From Hyphomicrobiaceae bacterium (lineage in GTDB: Bacteria > Pseudomonadota > Alphaproteobacteria > Rhizobiales > Hyphomicrobiaceae): a DNA stretch of 64,000 nucleotides. Below, piece by piece: positions 26,334 to 34,654 of the stretch (position 1 is its first letter; the number at the start of each line of letters is the position of its first letter). The stretch covers positions 1-64,000 of the forward strand of contig JANYHF010000059.1 in the NCBI GenBank assembly GCA_025359185.1. The letters are read 5' to 3'. The notes below the pieces were generated by a model. That model was not told the origin of the DNA, made no database searches, and saw only the letters and a program-made list of their open reading frames with translations. The translations under genes and the position numbers were made by a program.

Positions 26334-27659
26334 CTACTCGCTCAACCGCAGCTGCGTGAGCTTGGTTGCGATGTCCTTGAAGGCAGCTGACAATTCAGCT
26401 TTGCTTTCGGCGTGGTAATAGTCCGGCTTGCCCGAATGTGGATCGACAGTCGCGCAAGCCTTCAATGTCGCTTCAGCTGCAACCGGCGCCGTGAAGCCGA
26501 TAGTGTACACGTGAACGCCCTGTGCCTTGGCATTTTTGCACAGATCGATCGCTTGTTGCGCCGCTGAGGGGGCGTTGTAATAGGCCGTGTTATAGATGCC
26601 GTCGGTCATGACCACGATCGCTTTCACGAGATCTTTGGTGCCATAGGGCCTAGGGGCAATCGGCCAGACTGTGCCCCAATTTGGCGAGACGAGATACCAG
26701 CCCCAAGCTGTTCCAAGGTGTCCTGAAGTCCAGAAGTCAGCCTGGAAACTGTTGACGGCATTTTTCAAGCTGGCTTTGTCGCTGGTCAACGGAACTATCG
26801 CGTTCGATGGGCAGAAGTATCCATTGTTGGCATCATTGGAGTCACCGAAGCCTTCGGTGGGATCAATATCGGCTGAATAGTAGCGGGGTCCATTCGGCCC
26901 AGCCGATACGGTTGCATAGTGAAAGTACTGGTTTGGAGCCGGGTCGGCGTCCGTCAAAGCCTCGGCCCCAGTCCGCTCGATAACGCAATTGTCGGTACTA
27001 TTGTTATTGGTCGCAACGCCGGCATAAGCACCGGCATTGACTGAGGCAGAAAACGGAGCAAGGCCAATCTTGACATCCCCAAGGCTGCCACTGTCTGGCA
27101 GTAGCTGGTCAAACAGTTCGTTGGCGGCAACCTTCAACTCATCGATCTTGCGGTCGCCGGTGCCGCTGCCGCTCGGGTTCTTCATGGAGCCTGTCGTATC
27201 GAGAACCAGCCCCAGCTCAATATCGTTAATCTGGAAACTGGCCTGCGAGCTCGACGTGAAGTCGATCGACGTCCTGTTGACGACCCAGAAAAACGTTGTC
27301 GGCAAGTGGGTTACGACCGAGACCGTGACCACCTTGGCGGCGCGATCCACATTGAGCGTGAAACCGTCATGCGTCTCGTTCACCGAGGCATTTAGCTCCG
27401 AGTTCTGACGAAAGAACTGTTGGGCGATAGCGGCCAGCTCGCCATCGGGCGGATTGGTGCGCATCAGTGTAGTGGCGGCGGCGATAGCGGCAGAATCGAG
27501 CGCGGCGGCGGCCTTGTTCTTGGCCAGTACCGCGCGGCTTCCATCAACGGCAATACCAAGCAGCACGCAGAAGAAGAGTAATCCGAGCGTGAAAATGATG
27601 GCAATTGCGCCATTTTGGTCCTTGCGGAACCGGTCTTGTAACAGTTTGATACGTGACAT
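26334..27659 (-). CDS. TadG-like pilus assembly protein with VWA domain
   Basis: A 441-residue protein. The N-terminus (FRKDQNGAIAIIFTLGLLFF) is the Tad/TadE-G type pseudopilin-like membrane helix at about residues 14-42, followed by DGSRAVLAKNKAAAALDSAAIAAA, the family hallmark. A von Willebrand A domain starts near residue 150 with the metal site LDTTGSMKNPSGSG and ends near the C-terminus. Such proteins belong to Flp pilus/Tad loci, but no other tad gene is here, so it may be a free-standing copy. GGGAG precedes the ATG. Confidence 0.85.
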   Translation of the reverse strand: MSRIKLLQDRFRKDQNGAIAIIFTLGLLFFCVLLGIAVDGSRAVLAKNKAAAALDSAAIAAATTLMRTNPPDGELAAIAQQFFRQNSELNASVNETHDGFTLNVDRAAKVVTVSVVTHLPTTFFWVVNRTSIDFTSSSQASFQINDIELGLVLDTTGSMKNPSGSGTGDRKIDELKVAANELFDQLLPDSGSLGDVKIGLAPFSASVNAGAYAGVATNNNSTDNCVIERTGAEALTDADPAPNQYFHYATVSAGPNGPRYYSADIDPTEGFGDSNDANNGYFCPSNAIVPLTSDKASLKNAVNSFQADFWTSGHLGTAWGWYLVSPNWGTVWPIAPRPYGTKDLVKAIVVMTDGIYNTAYYNAPSAAQQAIDLCKNAKAQGVHVYTIGFTAPVAAEATLKACATVDPHSGKPDYYHAESKAELSAAFKDIATKLTQLRLSE

Positions 27660-27832
27660 TGTGCGCTCCCTTGGGGCATCAATTGGAGATGCTTGGGGAG
27701 CTGCAAGGACGGTGCTTGAGGTGTCCCCAATCCGGCCGCATCGGTTGGGCTGGTGAACAAACCGTTAACAGGCAGCGCCCCGGCGTCGTCACCCGCAGGC
27801 GCTGGTCCGCGCCCCTTTGGAAAGAGGATGCC

Positions 27833-29077
27833 ATGTCCCAATCCCCGCTGGCCGGGCTCAAGGTGCTGGAGCTGGCCCGTATTCTGGCGGGGCCCTGGGC
27901 AGGGCAGACGCTGGCCGATCTTGGCGCGTCCGTGATCAAGGTCGAGAGGACAGGGGCAGGTGATGATACCCGCGCCTGGGGGCCGCCGTTTGTGGCGGCG
28001 GCTGAGGGTGAAAAGGCGGACTCGGCGTACTATCACTCCTGCAATCGCGGCAAGCGCTCGATCGCTGTCGATTTCGAGACGGTCGAGGGGCAGGAGATCA
28101 TCCGTAAGCTGGCGGTTGAAGCCGATGTGCTGATCGAGAACTTCAAGGCCGGCGGCCTTGCCAAATATGGTCTCGACTATGCGCGCCTTTCCGCGCTCAA
28201 CCCGCGCCTCATCTATTGCTCGATCACCGGTTTCGGCCAGACCGGCCCCTATGCGCACCGGGCGGGCTACGATTTCATGATCCAGGGCATGGGCGGCATG
28301 ATGGACCTGACGGGTGCGGAGGGTGGTGAGCCGATGAAGATCGGCGTGGCCATCGCCGATATCGCGACAGGGCTCTACGCGGTCATCGGCATCCAGGCCG
28401 CGCTGGCGGCGAGGGAACGCACCGGACGAGGCCAGCATGTAGATATGGCGCTCCTGGATACGCAGGTCGGGTTGCTCGCCAATCAGGGGACGAATTATCT
28501 GGTGTCAGGTGTGGCGCCCAAGCGGATGGGTAACGCACACCCGAACATTGTGCCCTATCAGGCCGTGCCCACATCCGACAGCCACATCATTATTGCGACG
28601 GGCAATGACCGGCAGTATGCCGATGTCTGCAAGGTGCTCGGGGTGCCGGAGTTGGCGGAAGATCCGCGCTTCAAGACCAATGCGGACCGGGTCAGGAACC
28701 GCGCCGTGCTGATGCCGCTGCTGTTCGCCCAATCCGTAACGATGACCAAATCGCAACTGCTGCTGGCGCTGGAGCTGGCGAATGTGCCGGCGGGACCGAT
28801 CAATTCGCTACCAGAAGTGTTCGCCGACGCGCAGGTGGTGGCGCGTGGAATGCGGATGGATCTGCCCTCCGGCGATGTGGCTGGGGGGACGGTGCCGTCA
28901 GTGCGCTCGCCTATTGTGTTGTCAGAAACGGCGTTGACATACGAACACGCCGCCCCTCGCCATGGCGAGCACACGCGCGAGGTGCTGACCGAACTCGGAT
29001 ACACAGAAGCGGATCTGCGGCGGCTGAACGGTGCAAAGACAATTGAATTGCCAATGTATAAGGACGCAATTTCATGA
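27833..29077 (+). CDS. CaiB/BaiF-family CoA transferase
   Basis: A 414-residue family III CoA transferase. The N-terminal PLAGLKVLELARILAGPWAG and ADLGASVIKVER motifs and the GQHVDMALLD motif holding the catalytic Asp near residue 204 are clear. It moves CoA between carboxylic acids; substrates are not predictable from sequence. The ATG at 27833 has AAAGAGG upstream. Its TGA overlaps the purB ATG, an unexpected partner that probably reflects operon economy rather than shared pathway. Confidence 0.88.
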   Translation: MSQSPLAGLKVLELARILAGPWAGQTLADLGASVIKVERTGAGDDTRAWGPPFVAAAEGEKADSAYYHSCNRGKRSIAVDFETVEGQEIIRKLAVEADVLIENFKAGGLAKYGLDYARLSALNPRLIYCSITGFGQTGPYAHRAGYDFMIQGMGGMMDLTGAEGGEPMKIGVAIADIATGLYAVIGIQAALAARERTGRGQHVDMALLDTQVGLLANQGTNYLVSGVAPKRMGNAHPNIVPYQAVPTSDSHIIIATGNDRQYADVCKVLGVPELAEDPRFKTNADRVRNRAVLMPLLFAQSVTMTKSQLLLALELANVPAGPINSLPEVFADAQVVARGMRMDLPSGDVAGGTVPSVRSPIVLSETALTYEHAAPRHGEHTREVLTELGYTEADLRRLNGAKTIELPMYKDAIS

Positions 29078-30393
29078 TCCCACGCTATTCCCGCCCCGAG
29101 ATGGTGGCGATCTGGGAGCCAGCCACGCGCTTTGGCATATGGTTCGAAATTGAGGCGCACGCAGCCTCTGCCATGGCCGGGCTCGGCGTGGTGCCGCAAG
29201 CGGCTGCCGATGCGATCTGGACCAAGGGCGAGGGGTACGCGTGGGACATTGCGAGGATCGACGCCATAGAGCGCGAGACCCGGCACGATGTGATCGCGTT
29301 CCTGACCCATGTCAGCGAAGTGGTGGGACCGGAGGCGCGGTTCCTGCATCTGGGTCTAACGTCGTCGGATGTTCTCGATACGTGTCTTGCAGTACAACTG
29401 TGCCGGGCGTCTGATATTCTCTTAACGGATTTGGATCGGTTGCTGGCCGCGTTGAAGCGGCGGGCACTGGAGCACAAGTTGACCGTCTGCATCGGCCGCA
29501 GCCACGGCATCCATGCCGAGCCTGTAACGTTCGGGTTAAAGCTGGCCGGGGCGTTTGCGGAGTTTGCGCGGGCACGGCTACGGCTGGTAGCGGCGCGCGC
29601 CGATATTGCAACGTGTGCGTTATCCGGCGCCGTGGGCACGTTCGCTCAGATCGACCCGCGCGTGGAGGAATATGTGGCGGGCAAGTTGGGTCTGACGCCG
29701 GAGCCGGTGTCGACGCAGGTGATCCCTCGCGACCGGCACGCGCAGTTCTTTGCGACGTTGGCGGTGATCGCGTCGTCGGTTGAGCGGCTGGCGACCGAGA
29801 TCCGGCATCTCCAGCGTACCGAAGTGCTGGAAGCGGAGGAATTTTTCTCGAAGGGCCAGAAGGGGTCGTCGGCGATGCCGCACAAGCGCAACCCCGTGCT
29901 GACAGAGAATTTGACTGGCCTGGCTCGGCTCGTACGCGGCTATGCGGCGCCAGCCATGGAGAACGTGGCGCTGTGGCACGAGCGCGATATTTCCCATTCG
30001 TCCGTAGAGCGCATGATTGCGCCGGATGCGACCGTGACGCTGGATTTCGCGTTGGATCGCTTGGCGGGGGTGGTCGATAAATTAGTGGTGTACCCGGAGC
30101 GGATGCGCGCAAACTTGGACCGCCTAGGCGGCCTGGTGCATTCGCAGCGTGTGCTGTTGGCGCTGGTGGAGGCGGGTCTGTCGCGGGAAGAAGCGTATAC
30201 GGTGGTTCAGCGTAACGCAATGCAGGTGTGGGACGCCTATCAGCAGGGTGCCGCGACGCCGGATTTCAAGGCTCTTCTGGCGGCGGATGGAGATGTGACG
30301 CGTGTGCTGAGTGCGGAGCAACTGGCGGGCCTGTTCGATCTGGGGTTCCACCTCCGGCACGTAGATACGATTTTTGCGCGGGTGTTTGGGTAA
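29074..30393 (+). CDS. purB: Adenylosuccinate lyase
   Basis: A 439-residue homotetrameric lyase that cleaves SAICAR and adenylosuccinate in purine synthesis. The fumarase/aspartase signature GSSAMPHKRNP is present near residue 265, and the HDVIAFLTHVSE and LGLTSSDVLDTCLAVQL stretches are typical. Length is normal. It overlaps the CoA transferase by four bases. The purC/purS/purQ genes are not in the window. Confidence 0.95.
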   Translation: MIPRYSRPEMVAIWEPATRFGIWFEIEAHAASAMAGLGVVPQAAADAIWTKGEGYAWDIARIDAIERETRHDVIAFLTHVSEVVGPEARFLHLGLTSSDVLDTCLAVQLCRASDILLTDLDRLLAALKRRALEHKLTVCIGRSHGIHAEPVTFGLKLAGAFAEFARARLRLVAARADIATCALSGAVGTFAQIDPRVEEYVAGKLGLTPEPVSTQVIPRDRHAQFFATLAVIASSVERLATEIRHLQRTEVLEAEEFFSKGQKGSSAMPHKRNPVLTENLTGLARLVRGYAAPAMENVALWHERDISHSSVERMIAPDATVTLDFALDRLAGVVDKLVVYPERMRANLDRLGGLVHSQRVLLALVEAGLSREEAYTVVQRNAMQVWDAYQQGAATPDFKALLAADGDVTRVLSAEQLAGLFDLGFHLRHVDTIFARVFG

Positions 30394-30425
30394 TCGATAT
30401 TGCCGCGCTCAACCTTTTATGATAC

Positions 30426-30803
30426 ATGAACCATAAATGGTGCAGCACGTCCATGTTCGGGCAAAGAGCGCCTCTTGTCTTCTATGCAAAGGCGGCCGGA
30501 AAAGAACCTGTGCGGGAATGGCTCAGGGGGCTTGATGAAGGCGATCGACAGGCTGTCGGCCAGGATCTCCAACGGCTCCAATGGCGTTGGCCGGTGGGAA
30601 TGCCGCTTTTCCGGAACCTCGGCGATAGCCTTTGGGAAGTTCGAAGCACGTTGCCGAGCGGCCGGATTGCACGAGTGATTTTCTATGTGTTTCGGGGTGT
30701 GCTGGTCGCGTTGCACGGTTTCATCAAGAAGAGCCAGAAAACGCCAAAGTCAGATTTGGAATTAGCCCGAAAACGGAAAAAGGAATTGGAGTATCGTGAA
30801 TAG
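30426..30803 (+). CDS. HigB/Gp49-type (RelE superfamily) toxin
   Basis: A 125-residue basic protein of the phage-derived Gp49-like family. FYAKAAGKEPVREWLRGLDE, LRLLPSGRIARVIFY-like wording (STLPSGRIARVIFYVFRGVL) and the KSQKTPKSDLELARKRKKE tail are diagnostic. Such toxins cut mRNA on the ribosome. The start could be the ATG at 30426 or at 30453 (116 residues); neither has a strong ribosome site. Toxin precedes antitoxin, as in HigBA, with an eight-base overlap. An ACCAT-AA-ATGGT palindrome at the start could be an operator. Confidence 0.85.
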   Translation: MNHKWCSTSMFGQRAPLVFYAKAAGKEPVREWLRGLDEGDRQAVGQDLQRLQWRWPVGMPLFRNLGDSLWEVRSTLPSGRIARVIFYVFRGVLVALHGFIKKSQKTPKSDLELARKRKKELEYRE

Positions 30804-31113
30804 AGCGAAAACCCAAGCAGATCATGGAATTCCCAAGCATCCCAATGTTGGTTCCACCCTCGACAGCTTCCTCGCAAAAGAGGGTGTGCTGGAGGAATTC
30901 CAGGCTGTCGCCATCAAGGAAGTGATCGCCTGGCAGATCGGGCAGGCGATGGCGGCAAAACAGCTCTCCAAGAACGCGATGGCCAAGCTGATGAACACCA
31001 GCCGCGCACAGCTCGACCGGCTGCTCGACCCGGCAGCGGGGAACGTGACGATCGAGACGCTGCAGCGCGCGGCGACCGTGCTGGGGCGGAAGGTTCGGGT
31101 GGAGCTGGCGTGA
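30796..31113 (+). CDS. XRE/HigA-type antitoxin
   Basis: A 105-residue protein. A helix-turn-helix at about residues 53-95 (GQAMAAKQLSKNAMAKLMNT then SRAQLDRLLDP) would bind the operon promoter and, with the N-terminal region, neutralise the toxin. The last part GNVTIETLQRAATVLGRKVRVEL is typical of antitoxins of this type. The start GTG/ATG region lies inside the toxin end. A small gene follows that may belong to the same transcript. Confidence 0.88.
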   Translation: MNRAKTQADHGIPKHPNVGSTLDSFLAKEGVLEEFQAVAIKEVIAWQIGQAMAAKQLSKNAMAKLMNTSRAQLDRLLDPAAGNVTIETLQRAATVLGRKVRVELA

Positions 31114-31283
31114 CTGGGGAAACTCCAAACTCGTCATGGCAGCGCGGGCGTGTGGCAAGCGGTCTGCCTAGCCTGAATTCGCCGCCAGACTTAAGGCTTC
31201 GCACGCCTGCGGGAGCGGATACACCCATAAATTCTTTACTCTATTTCGAAAGGGCCGTCCATGCCCCGAGGAACACCTTGAAA

Positions 31284-31445
31284 ATGTCAAGCAATGAAAG
31301 ATCATCCAAGCGCATTGGAACCATCGGCTCAAAGGCCATGCGGGATCCCAAGTCGGTTTCGCTGAGAGAAATCAAATCCTTGGGTGCTTCTGCTGTGACG
31401 CAGCGCCCAGATCACCCAAAGGGTGGAAAAGTCAAAGGTAAGTAA
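31284..31445 (+). CDS. Small basic hypothetical protein after the toxin/antitoxin pair
   Basis: A 53-residue protein from the ATG at 31284 (MSSNERSSKRIGTIGSKAMR ... KGGKVKGK). The frame is open further upstream to 31110, overlapping the antitoxin end, but that extension reads poorly. The composition (Ser/Lys rich, repeated SK and a basic tail) resembles small hypothetical proteins found singly in many bacteria; I do not know a function. It could be a third member of the toxin/antitoxin transcript or an independent gene. Confidence 0.5.
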   Translation: MSSNERSSKRIGTIGSKAMRDPKSVSLREIKSLGASAVTQRPDHPKGGKVKGK

Positions 31446-31522
31446 TTAAAAAGTAACGATTCGAGTGTTAATGGCAGGCAGATGCACCGCACTTGCTTAC
31501 CATGATTGGCACGCGATACTCC

Positions 31523-32473
31523 CTAAAACCCCACCTTATCCCCGCCCTTCAACCCCAATATCTCCCGCGCCTCATCCGGCGTCGCCACGCCTAACCCCAG
31601 CCCCTCGATAATCCCTCGCACCTTCGCCACCTGCTCCGCATTCGACTTCGCCAGCCTCCCCGGCCCGAGCCACAGCGAATCCTCCAGGCCGACGCGCACG
31701 TTCCCACCCATCGCCGCCGAAATCGCCGCAATTGGCATCTGCTGCCGGCCTGCACCCAGCACGCTCCACCGGTACTCGTCCCCGAACAGACGATCCGCCG
31801 TCCGCTTCATCATCATCACGTCTTCGGCGTGGCTGCCGATGCCGCCTAGGATGCCGAACACCGACTGGATGAAGAATGGCGGCTTGACCACGCCGCGGTC
31901 AGCAAAATGGCGCAACGTGTACAGATGGCCGATGTCGTAGCACTCGATCTCGAAGCGGGTGCCGTTGGCCGCGCAGGTCGTCAGAATGTATTCAATGTCC
32001 GCAAACGTGTTGCGGAACGGGCGCTCGCGGGTGCCGTCCAGATAGGGCTTTTCCCAGTCGTGCTTGAAGTTCTTGAAGCGCTCCAACATTGGATACAGCC
32101 CGAAATTCATCGTGCCCATGTTGAGCGAAGCTACCTCCGGCTTGAAGGTCGCGGCGGGAGCCACGCGCTGCTCGATGGTCATGGTGGCCGCGCCGCCAGT
32201 GGTGATGTTCACGACGCATCCAGAGCGCTGTTTGATCACCTTGAGGAACGGCGCGAAGGCTTCGGGTGTCTGGTCCGGGCGGCCGTCGGCGGGATTGCGC
32301 GCGTGCAGGTGGACGATGGCCGCGCCCGCCTCGGCCGCACCGATGGCCGCGTCGGCGATCTCCTCAGCGGTCACCGGCAGATGCGGCGACATCGAGGGCG
32401 TGTGGATCGAGCCGGTCACCGCGCAGGTGATGATGACTTTGCGGCCAGAAGTGGCGCGGGGGCTTGCGGCCAT
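31523..32473 (-). CDS. BKACE family enzyme (3-keto-5-aminohexanoate cleavage protein)
   Basis: A 316-residue zinc-dependent beta-keto acid cleavage enzyme. The zinc-binding IVHLHARNPADGRPDQ motif lies near residues 54-69, with VVNITTGGAATM and EVASLNMGTMNFG following. Family members condense a beta-keto acid with acetyl-CoA to give acetoacetate and a CoA ester; the keto acid here is unknown. It is transcribed in the same direction as trigger factor, 230 bases downstream of it, with hairpins between, so probably independently. Confidence 0.88.
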   Translation of the reverse strand: MAASPRATSGRKVIITCAVTGSIHTPSMSPHLPVTAEEIADAAIGAAEAGAAIVHLHARNPADGRPDQTPEAFAPFLKVIKQRSGCVVNITTGGAATMTIEQRVAPAATFKPEVASLNMGTMNFGLYPMLERFKNFKHDWEKPYLDGTRERPFRNTFADIEYILTTCAANGTRFEIECYDIGHLYTLRHFADRGVVKPPFFIQSVFGILGGIGSHAEDVMMMKRTADRLFGDEYRWSVLGAGRQQMPIAAISAAMGGNVRVGLEDSLWLGPGRLAKSNAEQVAKVRGIIEGLGLGVATPDEAREILGLKGGDKVGF

Positions 32474-32666
32474 GGCGGGGGCTCCGGGTGGGTTTGATGC
32501 ACCACATTGCCCCGGAGGGAGCGGGCGAGCAAGTGGTGTGCCCCCCCGATGTAGGGCCGGCCGGAGGTCGCCTGCCGTGCAACGGCTTCAACGGCGCAGT
32601 AAGAAAAAAGGGCAGCACGCGGCCACTCTTTTGCGGTCTCAATTGCGATTGCGTTTGCAGCGACAC

Positions 32667-32705
32667 GGGCGACCGCCGGTCGCCCCTACATCGCACCGCC
32701 GGTGC
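32667..32705. repeat. Two short hairpins after trigger factor
   Basis: GGGCGACC-GCC-GGTCGCCC at 32667-32685 followed by CCTAC, then GCACC-GCC-GGTGC at 32693-32705, which touches the last base of the tig stop region. A near copy of the first, also followed by CCTAC, is at 48927-48945. No T-run follows, so they may attenuate or protect RNA rather than act as classic terminators. The remaining sequence to the BKACE gene (about 190 bases) shows no gene. Confidence 0.6.
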
Positions 32706-34301
32706 CTAATCGTGCTTGTGGCCCTTGTGGTCGTGCTCACCAGGCCCACGGCTGTGATCGCGGTCGTGAGAATGATCGGTGCTGTACCCGTGGTCAGGCC
32801 CCTTGGTGTGGGCTTTATCGTGATCGTGGGAGTGATCTTGCCCTTGGTGGTCATGCGCGTGATCATGGCCATGATGGCTGTGATCATGCTCATTATGATC
32901 ATGGTCATGATCATGCCCGGCATAGTCATGCCCCGCACCGACATGCACGTGATCATCGTCTTCGTTCAGCCCCTTGAACAGTTCCTCGACCGTCATCGGC
33001 TTGTCGGTCAGATTCACCTGCTCCAGCATATGCGTGACCACCTTTTCCTCATAGATCGGCGCGCGGATGCTCAAGAGCTGCTGCGGGTTCTCGCGGAAGA
33101 ACTTGTAGACATGCTGCTCCTGGCCCGGGAAGCGCGAGGCCTGCTGTGACAGGGCGCGGGCCATCTCGTCCTCGGTGACCTTGATCGAATTCTTCTCGCC
33201 GATCTCTGACAACACCAGTCCCAACCGCACGCGGCGCTCGGCCAGCTTACGGTATTCAGCCTTCTCGCCTTCCTCGGTCTTGCCTTCGTCGGCGAAGGTC
33301 TTGCCGGCCTTCTTCAGGTCCGCGTTCAGCTTGTCCCAGATGCCGTTGAACTCACTGTCGACCAGCGTTGGCGGTAGCTCGAACGCGTGTTTTGCATCCA
33401 AAGCATCGAGCAGCGCCCGCTTCATGTGCTGGCGCGCGCCATCGGCATATTCCCGGGCCATGCGCTCCTTCAAGGCGTTGCGCAGGCTGGCCACGGACTC
33501 GAGGCCGAACTTCTTGGCGAACTCTTCGTTCACCTCAGGCGTCTCGGGTTCGGCGACTTCTTTCACGGTGACCTTGAAGTTGGCAGCTTTGCCAGCGAGA
33601 TTGGCCTGCCCGTATTCAGCCGGGAACGTCGCATCAACCACTTTGTGGTCGCCCGCCTTGGCACCGGTCAGCCCCTCTTCGAAGCCGGGAATGAACCCGC
33701 CCGCGCCGATCACGACCGGGGCGTCCTCGCCCTTGCCGCCGTCAAACGCGACGCCATCGATGGAGCCCACGAAATCGATGGTGACGCGGTCGCCCTTGCC
33801 GGCCACGCGGCCTTCGGCAGGCTTGAAGCTGATGGAGCTGCTGACCAGATTGGCCAGACTCTTGTCGATGTCGGCCTCAGCTACCTCGGCAACAGGCTTC
33901 TCAATGGAAATGCTCGCAAGGTCGGTCACGGCGATGGCGGGCACCACCTCGTAGGTCATACCGTAAGCAAGATCCATCTCGCCATTCAGCACCTTCTCGA
34001 TCTCGCCCTGGTCCTCGGTGAACTTGATGTCCGGCGTGAAGGCAGCGCGCTCCTTGCGGTCGTCCAGCGCCTTCTGCGTCGATTCTGTCACCGTCGTTTG
34101 TACCACTTCGGCCATCACCGAGCGGCCATACACGCGCTTCAGATGCGCCACAGGGACTTTGCCGGGGCGAAACCCCTTGATCGAGACCTGGCCCTTGATC
34201 TCGTCCAGCTTGGCCGAAAACCGGCTGTGCAAGTCGGCGAGGGGTATGGTGACTTTCAGCTCGCGCTTCAGGCCGCTGCTGCTGGTTTCGGTGACTTGCA
34301 T
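32706..34301 (-). CDS. tig: Trigger factor with long histidine-rich C-terminal tail
   Basis: A 531-residue ribosome-bound chaperone and prolyl isomerase. The N-terminal ribosome-binding domain carries the KGFRPGKVPVAHLKRVYG signature near residues 42-59; the FKBP-like domain is near 160-250 and the helical C-domain follows to about 443. The final 88 residues are extra: 27 are His, mostly HDHDH and HDHSH runs, predicted to bind metal such as Zn, Ni or Co. Normal trigger factors end near 430-450. AAGGGA precedes the ATG. clpP/clpX do not follow, unlike many genomes. Confidence 0.93.
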   Translation of the reverse strand: MQVTETSSSGLKRELKVTIPLADLHSRFSAKLDEIKGQVSIKGFRPGKVPVAHLKRVYGRSVMAEVVQTTVTESTQKALDDRKERAAFTPDIKFTEDQGEIEKVLNGEMDLAYGMTYEVVPAIAVTDLASISIEKPVAEVAEADIDKSLANLVSSSISFKPAEGRVAGKGDRVTIDFVGSIDGVAFDGGKGEDAPVVIGAGGFIPGFEEGLTGAKAGDHKVVDATFPAEYGQANLAGKAANFKVTVKEVAEPETPEVNEEFAKKFGLESVASLRNALKERMAREYADGARQHMKRALLDALDAKHAFELPPTLVDSEFNGIWDKLNADLKKAGKTFADEGKTEEGEKAEYRKLAERRVRLGLVLSEIGEKNSIKVTEDEMARALSQQASRFPGQEQHVYKFFRENPQQLLSIRAPIYEEKVVTHMLEQVNLTDKPMTVEELFKGLNEDDDHVHVGAGHDYAGHDHDHDHNEHDHSHHGHDHAHDHQGQDHSHDHDKAHTKGPDHGYSTDHSHDRDHSRGPGEHDHKGHKHD

Positions 34302-34351
34302 GACGTCCCTTACTACTCGTTTCGGAGGCTAAGCCCCCGGTGAATTCCTAT

Positions 34352-34435
<84 letters not shown>

Positions 34436-34654
34436 TAAAGGGTGATGCGGAGGTCTTAGCAAGAAGCGCGGGGGTGGGCAATCGCGATTGCGGACGGAGG
34501 GTGAAGAGCCTGAGGTCCCCGTCAACGCGTCCCGCGCAGCCCTAAGCCCTAAGTCTCAGCCGTTTGCAGCCTTCAGTCCCATAGGCTGGGCTATTGGTGA
34601 ACTCTACGGTTGCATCCGCGCAAATGCGTATGCATCAGACACTGGAGAGCGCTA

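Noticed and set aside
31110-31283. N-terminal extension of the small gene after the antitoxin
   Set aside because: The added residues read as non-coding and no ribosome site supports them; the ATG at 31284 begins a more protein-like sequence.
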